Shown here: positions 32,263 through 38,473 of the stretch, in pieces | Numbering within the stretch: position 1 is the stretch's first letter | Layout of the letters: every line of letters begins with the position of its first letter | Origin: Deltaproteobacteria bacterium | Lineage (GTDB): Bacteria; Myxococcota_A; Polyangia; Polyangiales; Ga0077539 | Reading direction: 5' to 3' | Assembly (NCBI GenBank): GCA_016218725.1 | Contig: JACRDB010000078.1 | Span: 1 to 38,473 of the forward strand | DNA length: 38,473 bases | Program-made: the position numbers and the translations under genes | The notes under the pieces: generated by a model | The model's database searches: none | Told to the model about the DNA's origin: nothing | What the model saw: only the letters and a program-made list of their open reading frames with translations

Positions 32263-33426
32263 CTAGTAGTTGGGCGGGAGGATGAAGCTGGAGATGGGCG
32301 TGCGCTGCGTGGTGGGCGCGCCGGCCTCCTCGCCGAGCTTCCAGGCGATGGGGCCGTTCAGGTACGTCATGTACAGGTCGTAGTAGCCCTCGTGGGAGGC
32401 GCGGTCCGGGCGGGCCGAGCCCCAGGAGTTCTTGATCCGGAAGAAGCGCAAGGTCCCCTGGAGGGCCTGCGTGCGCTGCGTGGGCGTGAGCGCCCCGAGT
32501 CCGAGGGTGCCGCCCATGACACCCGGGACGTTGTCCACCGTGTAGTCATGCAGCACCGAGAGGTGACCGCCCTGCCGGCCCGCCATGCCCGCCCGCTGGA
32601 GCTGCTGGAGCTCGAAGTCCCCCTCGCTGTCCAGGGCGTTGAAGTCCACCAGCCAGGAGATGATCACCGGGTGCCCGTCGTTCATGGCCCGGAGCACGCG
32701 GCGCAGGAAGGTCGTGCGGTCGCTGGCGCGGTAGGGGTAGGCCACCCCGCGCCAGGCGTAGGTGCCCGAGCGCTGGTCCGGGTTCCACGTGCTGCGGGCC
32801 GTGCCCATCAGGTCCGTGAGGTACAGCGTGCGGGTGCCGCTGCGCCCCGCCGCGAAGGCATTGGCCCGCACCGCGCGGCGCTCCGCCATGGTCATGTTCG
32901 TGCCGAAGGCCCGGTCCAGGAGCGCCCGAACCCGCGCCGCGGTGCGCGACGAGCGCTCCCGGAGCTCCCCCGTGCGAAGCGCCTCGTCCACCATGGTCAG
33001 CGCGCGGCGCTGCGCCTCGGACAGCTCGCTGTTGGCCTCCGAGGGGATGAAATCCCCCTCCATTACCAGGCCGTGCCGCGCGATGATGTCCGCCGCCACG
33101 CCCCAGTGACCGCCCGTCTCGATGTGGTCCGTGGCCTCGCCGTTGACCATCTGGTCGTACCAGTGCCACCAGGTCAGGTACGACTCGGAGATGTTCACGT
33201 CGTTGCCGGTCTGGCGCTTGTGGAGCGACTCCGCCCAGCCCACCGTGGCGTAGATCCAGCAGTTCCCGATGGACTGCCGACGGATCGCGGTCTGGGAGAT
33301 GTCCGTGACATCGTCCGACGCGCTGTCCGTGGTGCCGTCCTCCTCCGGCCCCCCCGCACAGCCCGCCACCCCGAGCGCCAGCGCGCCCACCAGCCACGAA
33401 CGACGAAGAAGCTCCGAAAGCGCCAT
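32263..33426 (-). CDS. Papain-like (clan CA, family C1) cysteine peptidase lipoprotein
   Basis: A 387-residue predicted lipoprotein (signal peptide ending VAGC, Cys23) followed by a Asp/Ser/Thr-rich linker. The catalytic signature of papain-like enzymes is present in order: RQSIGNCWIYATVGWAES gives the oxyanion Gln51 and nucleophile Cys56, GGHLSVLHDYTVD gives a candidate His (288 or 293), and RIKNSWG gives the orienting Asn333. The insert between Cys and His is large, as in bleomycin-hydrolase-type members. There is no recognisable inhibitory propeptide between the lipid anchor and the catalytic core, so control of activity must be by other means. GGAG lies 11 bases before the ATG. It is the first gene of the hypothetical-guaA series. 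Confidence 0.85.
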   Translation of the reverse strand: MALSELLRRSWLVGALALGVAGCAGGPEEDGTTDSASDDVTDISQTAIRRQSIGNCWIYATVGWAESLHKRQTGNDVNISESYLTWWHWYDQMVNGEATDHIETGGHWGVAADIIARHGLVMEGDFIPSEANSELSEAQRRALTMVDEALRTGELRERSSRTAARVRALLDRAFGTNMTMAERRAVRANAFAAGRSGTRTLYLTDLMGTARSTWNPDQRSGTYAWRGVAYPYRASDRTTFLRRVLRAMNDGHPVIISWLVDFNALDSEGDFELQQLQRAGMAGRQGGHLSVLHDYTVDNVPGVMGGTLGLGALTPTQRTQALQGTLRFFRIKNSWGSARPDRASHEGYYDLYMTYLNGPIAWKLGEEAGAPTTQRTPISSFILPPNY

Positions 33427-33507
33427 TGGGATCTACACTCCTGTCCCACCAACAGGGTCACCATGCCCCAGTCGGGAACGCAGCGACCTTGGACTACGTG
33501 TAGGTGC

Positions 33508-33538
33508 AAGTCAACCATAATCGCACTTTGGTTGACTT
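33508..33538. promoter_or_regulatory. Perfect 10-bp inverted repeat, candidate operator or terminator
   Basis: AAGTCAACCA (33508-33517) and TGGTTGACTT (33529-33538) are exact complements 11 bases apart. The dyad is AT-rich in a GC-rich genome, lies about 80 bases before the start of the papain-like lipoprotein gene and just after the stop of the proline-rich gene at 33545, and is followed on the plus strand by TTTTCC. It may bind a regulator of the peptidase gene. Confidence 0.55.
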
Positions 33539-33544
33539 TTCCGT

Positions 33545-34192
33545 TCAGAACCCCACTGGTCGCCGAGCGCCCCGGGTGGAGGGTACCTGTAGGTCTCTGT
33601 GGGGAGTTGTAGCCATGGGGCGCCCACCCCGACGAATGGGAGCATGGGGGACCGTGGGGGAGGGGGTCAGGGTGGGAGTTGGGGTGGGTTCCACGCGACG
33701 GACGGCGCCTTCGGACTGGGTGGGCGCGGGCTGCGCCTGGGGGATGGGCGGTTCTGGCGGCAGCACGGTGACGGGGGCCACGTCCCCGTCGCGGTCGATG
33801 GGCGGCACCGGCGCGACGGGAGCGTCGCGGTGGGGGGCGAGGCCCAGGGCGACGGCCAGCTCCCGGAGGCCCTGGCGCAGCTCACCTCGCTGGAAGCCCT
33901 GGAGGATCGGGCGCTGGTGGGCTTCGAGCTCCTGGGCGCGGGTGGCGCCGCAGAGAGGACCCTCGGGGGTCAGGGCCAGGGCGCCCCGCACCGCGAGGAG
34001 CTCGCCGGCGACCACGCCCGCGAGGCAGGCGATGGAGCTCGCGAGGTGCCCCCCGGAGGGTCCCGAGGAGCCCGGCGAGGGGCCCGTGGCGGGCAGCGCC
34101 GCGCCGTGTGGGAACATCGCTGCGTGCTCCAGGCCGTCGAGCTGGGGCATGGGGTTCGACGACTGCGCGCTCACGGGGCTCCGGGGGCTCAT
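33545..34192 (-). CDS. Hypothetical proline-rich protein
   Basis: A 215-residue protein with a moderately hydrophobic stretch ASSIACLAGVVAGELLAVRGALAL (about 51-74), a helical, Glu/Leu/Gln-containing middle (ATRAQELEAHQRPILQGFQR) and a long Pro/Thr-rich C-terminal tail. No family is recognised. An opposing plus-strand frame over the same bases is Gly/Arg-rich and less protein-like. It starts 40 bases after the beta-propeller-like gene on the same strand and may be in its operon. Start choice is uncertain (ATGs also at residues 15 and 26). Confidence 0.55.
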   Translation of the reverse strand: MSPRSPVSAQSSNPMPQLDGLEHAAMFPHGAALPATGPSPGSSGPSGGHLASSIACLAGVVAGELLAVRGALALTPEGPLCGATRAQELEAHQRPILQGFQRGELRQGLRELAVALGLAPHRDAPVAPVPPIDRDGDVAPVTVLPPEPPIPQAQPAPTQSEGAVRRVEPTPTPTLTPSPTVPHAPIRRGGRPMATTPHRDLQVPSTRGARRPVGF

Positions 34193-34232
34193 GGACCCTG
34201 AGTCTGCACCGGTCGCGCCCCCCGCGCCACCG

Positions 34233-35450
34233 TCACCCTTCGCGGATACGCCGCACGTCGATCAGCTCCGAGACCCAGTCGTGGTACTGCACCAGGAGCC
34301 AGCGTCCGTCGGGGGACACCGCCAGGAGCTCGCGGTCCATGGAGCCGCCGAGGACGTAGGTTTGCTCCAGCGAGAGTCCTCGGGGGCCCACGCGCCCGAG
34401 ACCCAGGGTGGTGCCCCGGGAGTCGCAGGGCGCCCGCAGGACCGCGAAAGAACGATCGCCCTCGCACCACCGGGCCACGCCGCGCAGGGGCTCTGCCCCG
34501 AGCGTGGGCTCCGCGAGGGACCTCTCTTCCAGGTTCAGGAGGCGCAGCGTGGCGCCGTTCGTGGGTCTTCCCTCCTCGGGGGCGCACACAAACGAGAGGC
34601 GCGCCTCGCGGTCGATGGACACCGAGGGGAGGGCCCCGGTCCAGCGGTCCGCCCCACGCGGCGAGGACCACCGCGCGGCGGGGGCCGTTTCCCCCGGGGC
34701 CGCGAGCCAGATTTCTTCTCTCGCCGTGACCAGGAGCGCGTCGGGGCTCACCCAGGCGACCTCCGCGGAGTCCGCCTGGAGCGCGGCGGGGACGCGCTTT
34801 ACGTCCCCCGAGGGCGCGCGCACATGGACGCTCCCCAGGCGGTCCGTGCCACGCGCCCGGCTCCAGCGCCCGAGGATCACCGCTACGGAGGCGCCGTCGG
34901 GGTCAAGGACACAGCGCAGCGCCCTGCGGGAGGCGCCCGCCACGGCGAGCTCCGTGTCCACGCAGAAGCGCCCCACGGGCTCCAGCGCGGCGCCCTGGAA
35001 GAGCGCCACGGCGCCGCGGCCCTCGCCCACGGGGCTCCAGCGCTGCGTGGACACCATGGTCACGCCCGCGGCCGGTGCGCAGTGCAGCACCACCGGGGTC
35101 GCCAGCTCCGGGGGCGCGCTCCAGGCAGCGAGTTCGCCCCCGTCGGGCACGGCGAGCACGACCAGCGTCGCGGCCGGGGAGCCGTCGGGCCTTGGCTGCG
35201 AGGGCGCCCGCAGGACCACCAGGGCCTCGTCGGAGACCCACCCGAGCCCGGTGACGCGCTCGCCCTGCGGGAAGGGATCGATCACCAGGGCGTTCTCGGT
35301 GTCCACCACCAGCACCGTACGGCTCGCGTTGACCGCGCCCGGCAGCCCCGTGGCCAGGGCGAGGTAGCGCCCCGAGGGGCTGAAGGCATGGCACTCCAGG
35401 GTGCAGGGCAGGTGCCACCCGCAGGGGCCCATTGGGGACAGCGCGTCCAT
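34233..35450 (-). CDS. Beta-propeller-like (WD40/TolB-type) protein, unknown
   Basis: A 405-residue protein with no signal peptide, rich in beta-strand motifs typical of propellers: FSPSGRYLALATGLPG, VTGLGWVSDEALVVLRAP, VAWVSPDALLVTAREEIWLAAPG, LLAVSPDGRWLLVQYHDW. SPSG/SPDGRxL units near both ends suggest closure of one propeller ring. A role in protein scaffolding or ligand binding is possible, but no specific family is claimed. The ATG at 35450 is chosen over an in-frame TTG at 35468. It is divergent from the coiled-coil gene. Confidence 0.75.
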   Translation of the reverse strand: MDALSPMGPCGWHLPCTLECHAFSPSGRYLALATGLPGAVNASRTVLVVDTENALVIDPFPQGERVTGLGWVSDEALVVLRAPSQPRPDGSPAATLVVLAVPDGGELAAWSAPPELATPVVLHCAPAAGVTMVSTQRWSPVGEGRGAVALFQGAALEPVGRFCVDTELAVAGASRRALRCVLDPDGASVAVILGRWSRARGTDRLGSVHVRAPSGDVKRVPAALQADSAEVAWVSPDALLVTAREEIWLAAPGETAPAARWSSPRGADRWTGALPSVSIDREARLSFVCAPEEGRPTNGATLRLLNLEERSLAEPTLGAEPLRGVARWCEGDRSFAVLRAPCDSRGTTLGLGRVGPRGLSLEQTYVLGGSMDRELLAVSPDGRWLLVQYHDWVSELIDVRRIREG

Positions 35451-35534
35451 CGGTCCAGAAGCCCCCAAGGGTAACCACGGATCGGGCGCGGGGGGTCCTT
35501 GACATGCGCGCAGTGGGGTCGCAACTTGTGGGAG

Positions 35535-35918
35535 ATGAGCGATGTGGAGAGCCTGACCCTGGCGGTCTTGCGAGAAATCCGGGACAAGATCCAGGGCACC
35601 AACGAGCGGCTGGACCAGACCCGCACGGAGCTTCTAGCCCGCATCGACCAGACCAACGAGCGCCTGGACCGCACCAACGAGCGCCTGGACCGCACCAACG
35701 AGCGCCTGGACCGCACTATTCAAGAGCAGATCCGTCAGGCGACGGTGCTGGTGGACGTGCGCCGGGACATGGAGCGCATGGCCAACGCGATGGTGGCCTT
35801 CAACGACCGCTTCGACAACCTGCTCCTGGGCAGCCTCGGCACGACGGTGAGGGACCACACCCGGCGGCTGGACGACCTGGAAGAGCGCGTGGAAGTGATG
35901 GAAACGCAGCGCCGATAA
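35535..35918 (+). CDS. Coiled-coil protein with heptad tandem repeats
   Basis: A 127-residue protein, MSDVESLTLAVLREIRDKIQGTN..., almost entirely helical. The centre carries three exact copies of the heptad TNERLDR plus diverged copies before them, with the leucine at a repeating position, forming a long parallel coiled coil. The end (RRLDDLEERVEVMETQRR) is another short heptad stretch. There is no signal peptide. No family is recognised; similar small repeat proteins may be scaffold or microtubule-like structural components. The ATG at 35535 is chosen; 12 more in-frame codons lie upstream. Confidence 0.75.
   Translation: MSDVESLTLAVLREIRDKIQGTNERLDQTRTELLARIDQTNERLDRTNERLDRTNERLDRTIQEQIRQATVLVDVRRDMERMANAMVAFNDRFDNLLLGSLGTTVRDHTRRLDDLEERVEVMETQRR
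35652..35714 (+). repeat. Three exact 21-bp tandem repeats
   Basis: Three identical 21-base units code for TNERLDR three times. The repeat length is one coiled-coil heptad, so unit gain or loss keeps the frame and the coil register. Perfect identity points to recent expansion or homogenisation. Confidence 0.95.
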
Positions 35919-36016
35919 GAAATTCGTGTGATGGGCCTTGAAGTATTTTTTTTTTCGCTACGCTCGGGGAGGAGCACAACCTCAGAAGCTCCAGAGGCAC
36001 CCACCGAGGGCGAAAG

Positions 36017-37876
36017 TTGAACCGGGTCACAGACCAGGCACAGCTCCAACACCGCGACCTCAGGAGCCCGCCCCACACGCTCGGAGGGACGTGGTGGTGG
36101 CGATTGGCGTGGGTATTAGGGGCTCTGGGGTGTTCGTCTTCGCTTGCCTCGGGGCAGGGCGTCGGACGGGACGCGGGGATGGACGCACCCGTCTCCGCGG
36201 ATCGGTCGACGGATATGTCCGCAGCGCTGCCCGACCGTCGGGAGGCCGCCGTGCGGGTCCCCCCGGCGGCGCGAGAAAGTCTCCACCTGATCTCGCCCCT
36301 CAGCGGAGAGTTCGCCTTCTCCCATCGCCCGACGCTCACCTGGTTCACCGCGCCAGCGGGAACCCCGGTGGAGGTGGAGGTGTGTCGCGACGTGGCGTGT
36401 GACCGCGTCATCCAGCGGGCGGTCACCTCGGAGAACCACCTCCGGCTTGAGGCGCCACTGTCGGCTGGGGTCTACTACTGGCGGGTCCGTCGGCGGACCG
36501 CGGAGGGCGGGGTGAGCGCGACGTGGTTGTTCCGCGTGCGCCCCACAGACGGTGCGGATACCCACTGGGGCGCCGGGCGGCACCCGGATCTCAACGAAGA
36601 CGGCTTCGATGATCTGGTGATGTACTCGACGAGAGATGCACTCGTCCATCAAGGCATCACGGGGCGCTCCCCGTTTTTCATCTACCACGGCGCACCCCAG
36701 GGCCTGACGCCGCAACCCACGCAGCGGCTCGCGATCCCCACGGAGTTGGATTTTGTCAACTCACAGTACTATGCTCCCCTCGTAAGGATTCTGGACGCTG
36801 ACGGTGACGGAATTCAAGACCTTGTCACCGCGCCCTTCGCGAGTCGTCGCATCAATCCCTCCCGGATCGAGATCTATCGGGGCGGCGAGGAGGTCTCACC
36901 TACACCGAACGTCTTTTCCGATCCCACCATGAACTACGGCACATTGATGTCATTTCACGGTGATGTCGACAGCGACGGATTGCCGGACCTCGTCTTCATG
37001 CAAGGGGAACGGCGGTTGGTCGAGAGCTTCTCCGTCGCCTCCAGCAGGGAGCTTCGCAGGTCCACCGCTGCCCTGTCGCTGGCTCCGGCCGTACCCAATG
37101 TCGACGATCGGTTTCGTGTCGCCGGTGACGTGGACGGAGACGGGCGCCCGGAGCTTGTGGCTGGAGTCCACGTCGGTGACAGTCGAGTTCGGACGCGGGA
37201 TGGGCAGGTCACACTCGCGTTGCTGACTCGGTTGGGCGCGACGGGAGGCAGCGTTTTGCGGTCACTCAGCGCACAGGAGGTATATTATGTCTGGAGTGTC
37301 ATCGCGGATGGCGATCTGAACGGAGATGGCCTTGCCGACATCGGCATGGTCCAGTCCGGAGGCTTTAGGGACGGGAGATTTTCTAGCGCAGCGCTGGACC
37401 TTGTTGTCTTCCTGGGCCAACGAGACCTGGCACAAATCAGGCCTCAGGTTGTTCCACTGACCAGCCCTGCGGACGATCATCTCTTGGCGGCCTATGCTGT
37501 GTTTGGAGATTTCAATGGAGATGGACGGGACGAAGTCGCCATACGGAACGTTCCAGTTAGTCAGGGCGGAGACAGTGCACTATGGTGTGTTGTTCGAATT
37601 TTTCCGTCTGACTTGTCAGGAGTCGTCTCGGATATTCCCATCCAAGAGTGGCGAATTCCTGATTGCATTGAGTGGAATCCAGTGCTGAGTGCAGCGGATT
37701 ATGACGGAGACGGATTTGACGATCTGGCTCTCTTCGAAGTGCGTTCCACCGGCCTTACTCCTCGGCATAAACCTGGATTCTTCTATTACCATGTCACTGT
37801 TCACCCTGGTTCTCCTCAGGGCATCAGGATGCCATCCAGCGTAATTCTCCTTGACCCCTTCGCTCCACGGAGATAG
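36017..37876 (+). CDS. FN3-like plus FG-GAP/VCBS beta-propeller lipoprotein (copy 2)
   Basis: A 619-residue predicted lipoprotein with the same plan as the protein at 11988-13727: hydrophobic signal WWWRLAWVLGALGC (Cys39), an Asp-rich linker, an FN3-like domain (about 90-175, HRPTLTWFTAPAG... GVYYWRVRRR), then FG-GAP type repeats (DLNEDGFDD, DADGDGIQD, DVDSDGLPD, DVDGDGRPE, DLNGDGLAD, DFNGDGRDE, DYDGDGFDD), which would close a seven-bladed propeller. The start is uncertain: a TTG at 36017 gives a 28-residue stretch before the hydrophobic core, unusually long. GC content falls clearly in the second half, unlike copy 1. The next gene starts 6 bases after the stop. Confidence 0.85.
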   Translation: MNRVTDQAQLQHRDLRSPPHTLGGTWWWRLAWVLGALGCSSSLASGQGVGRDAGMDAPVSADRSTDMSAALPDRREAAVRVPPAARESLHLISPLSGEFAFSHRPTLTWFTAPAGTPVEVEVCRDVACDRVIQRAVTSENHLRLEAPLSAGVYYWRVRRRTAEGGVSATWLFRVRPTDGADTHWGAGRHPDLNEDGFDDLVMYSTRDALVHQGITGRSPFFIYHGAPQGLTPQPTQRLAIPTELDFVNSQYYAPLVRILDADGDGIQDLVTAPFASRRINPSRIEIYRGGEEVSPTPNVFSDPTMNYGTLMSFHGDVDSDGLPDLVFMQGERRLVESFSVASSRELRRSTAALSLAPAVPNVDDRFRVAGDVDGDGRPELVAGVHVGDSRVRTRDGQVTLALLTRLGATGGSVLRSLSAQEVYYVWSVIADGDLNGDGLADIGMVQSGGFRDGRFSSAALDLVVFLGQRDLAQIRPQVVPLTSPADDHLLAAYAVFGDFNGDGRDEVAIRNVPVSQGGDSALWCVVRIFPSDLSGVVSDIPIQEWRIPDCIEWNPVLSAADYDGDGFDDLALFEVRSTGLTPRHKPGFFYYHVTVHPGSPQGIRMPSSVILLDPFAPRR

Positions 37877-37882
37877 CAAGCA

Positions 37883-38338
37883 ATGAAGTGGGAGCTCCAT
37901 CTCAGGCACAGCGAACTGGGACCTAGGATCGTCGCCGCGTTGAAGCGCGCCCCGTTGTGCTTCTCCAGCGAAACGGCCCGAGACCACGGGCTAACGACCC
38001 TACCCTTCGACCGTGTCCCCCGATTGGGGGAAAGTCTGGTGCAACTGGCAGGACGTTCATTTATCGTGGAACTGACTGAGCCAATTGCTGCCGAGTTCGT
38101 ACTGGGAAGTTCGTCGACGGAGCCCAACCTCCCGGCACGGACTCGAGTCCGCGTGCCGAGCGATCAGGATGACTCCGCGCCTACCATGGTGCCCTTCGCG
38201 GCTCCAGTGCTTCGAGTGGTGTATCGTTTCAGACTGCGAACGCTGCCCACACTGGATCGACTGTTACCGGCCAGAGATTTCCGCAGGAATTTGACCCTCC
38301 GGGGCGAGGACCGTGCTCCACGTTGGAATCCTGGGTGA
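37883..38338 (+). CDS. Hypothetical protein linked to the FG-GAP lipoprotein
   Basis: A 151-residue protein, MKWELHLRHSELGPRIVAALKRAPLCFSS..., without signal peptide or membrane segment, with mixed strand-rich segments (RSFIVELTEPIAAEFVLG, PVLRVVYRFRLRTL) and a basic C-terminus. No family is recognised. A GGAGAT site stands 8 bases before the ATG, and the gene begins 6 bases after the FG-GAP gene, so the two are almost certainly co-transcribed. Base composition is lower in GC than the rest of the window, as for the second half of the FG-GAP gene. It may assist that lipoprotein. Confidence 0.75.
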   Translation: MKWELHLRHSELGPRIVAALKRAPLCFSSETARDHGLTTLPFDRVPRLGESLVQLAGRSFIVELTEPIAAEFVLGSSSTEPNLPARTRVRVPSDQDDSAPTMVPFAAPVLRVVYRFRLRTLPTLDRLLPARDFRRNLTLRGEDRAPRWNPG

Positions 38339-38356
38339 TCCCAGGGGCTCTGCCCC
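38330..38356 (+). terminator. Possible stem-loops at the end of the last gene
   Basis: CCTGGG (38330-38335) pairs with CCCAGG (38340-38345) around TGAT, spanning the stop codon, and GGGGC (38344-38348) pairs with GCCCC (38352-38356) directly after. No T-run follows. The remaining bases to the window end (38357-38473) hold nothing I recognise as a gene. Confidence 0.3.
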
Positions 38357-38473
38357 CGGACCCCCGGGCGCCGAGGGCAGGGCTCCCTCCTCGGGACTCC
38401 CGTGGGTCTTGACGAGGCGCGTGAGCGCTTCGGGACGGTCCTCCCGTCGGTCGGCCCGTGGGCACCGCGCTCG

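Noticed and set aside
33599..34201. A 200-codon plus-strand frame opposite the proline-rich hypothetical gene
   Set aside because: Gly/Arg-rich translation with no domain; the minus-strand frame has a more protein-like mix and follows the propeller gene closely. Confidence in the choice is only moderate.
35946..35955. A run of ten T as a terminator of the coiled-coil gene
   Set aside because: No stable hairpin precedes the T-run, so a rho-independent terminator is not supported; the tract itself is unusual for this genome.
38229..38465. A 78-codon minus-strand frame at the right edge
   Set aside because: It overlaps the supported plus-strand gene, is Arg/Gly/Pro/Ser-rich and has no visible ribosome site.

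Overview
The window is very GC-rich, densely packed and rich in lipoproteins. Its gene content is typical of Myxococcota: FG-GAP and RCC1 beta-propeller lipoproteins with Asp/Ala-rich linkers, a bacterial enhancer-binding protein for sigma-54, several multi-domain histidine kinases, and an ECF sigma/FecR pair. The phylum is inferred from this content; no full rRNA is present to confirm it. The left edge is the 3' end of a 5S rRNA, so an rRNA operon lies just outside. No gap exceeds 300 bases. No CRISPR array, tRNA or insertion sequence was seen.

Region 1 (1-7.1 kb): 5S rRNA and its terminator, a GNAT acetyltransferase, an RlpA-like lipoprotein, a B12-dependent acyl-CoA mutase large subunit whose active-site residues are those of isobutyryl-CoA rather than methylmalonyl-CoA mutases, a GFA-family zinc protein, and a four-helix membrane protein rich in histidines. 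Next come an overlapping ECF sigma factor/FecR-like anti-sigma pair and, divergent from it, a tandem-BMC-domain protein with no other microcompartment genes nearby.

Region 2 (7.1-13.7 kb): two Cys-rich lipoproteins (one with 20 consecutive prolines), a PAS protein coupled to a metallo-beta-lactamase-fold hydrolase, a DUF4336-type protein, and an FN3-like/FG-GAP lipoprotein.

Region 3 (13.7-20.9 kb) is the main regulatory block. A sigma-54 activator (V4R-AAA+-Fis) is divergent from a YceI-family gene that has a good -24/-12 promoter. YceI is followed closely by four signalling genes with overlapping or 4-base-overlap junctions: a lone receiver, a PAS-PAS-HisKA-HATPase-REC kinase with a degenerate REC-like segment and a degenerate GGDEF-like tail, a second receiver, and a REC-HisKA-HATPase kinase. 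The arrangement suggests one sigma-54-dependent transcription unit of up to five genes.

Region 4 (20.8-35.5 kb): a lipoprotein convergent with the kinase cluster, a processive GT2 glycosyltransferase of the cellulose/mannan synthase type, and a 14-repeat RCC1 lipoprotein whose reading frame is broken at a CCCCGGGG run. A long minus-strand series follows: ABC-F ATPase, M1 peptidase lipoprotein, PEGA-like lipoprotein, small secreted peptide, guaA, a hypothetical protein, a papain-like (C1) lipoprotein, a proline-rich hypothetical protein and a beta-propeller-like protein.

Region 5 (35.5-38.5 kb): a coiled-coil protein built on a 21-base tandem repeat, then a second FN3-like/FG-GAP lipoprotein (a paralogue of the one in region 2) and an unknown gene. 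These last two drift to clearly lower GC, suggesting recent acquisition or weak adaptation to the host composition.
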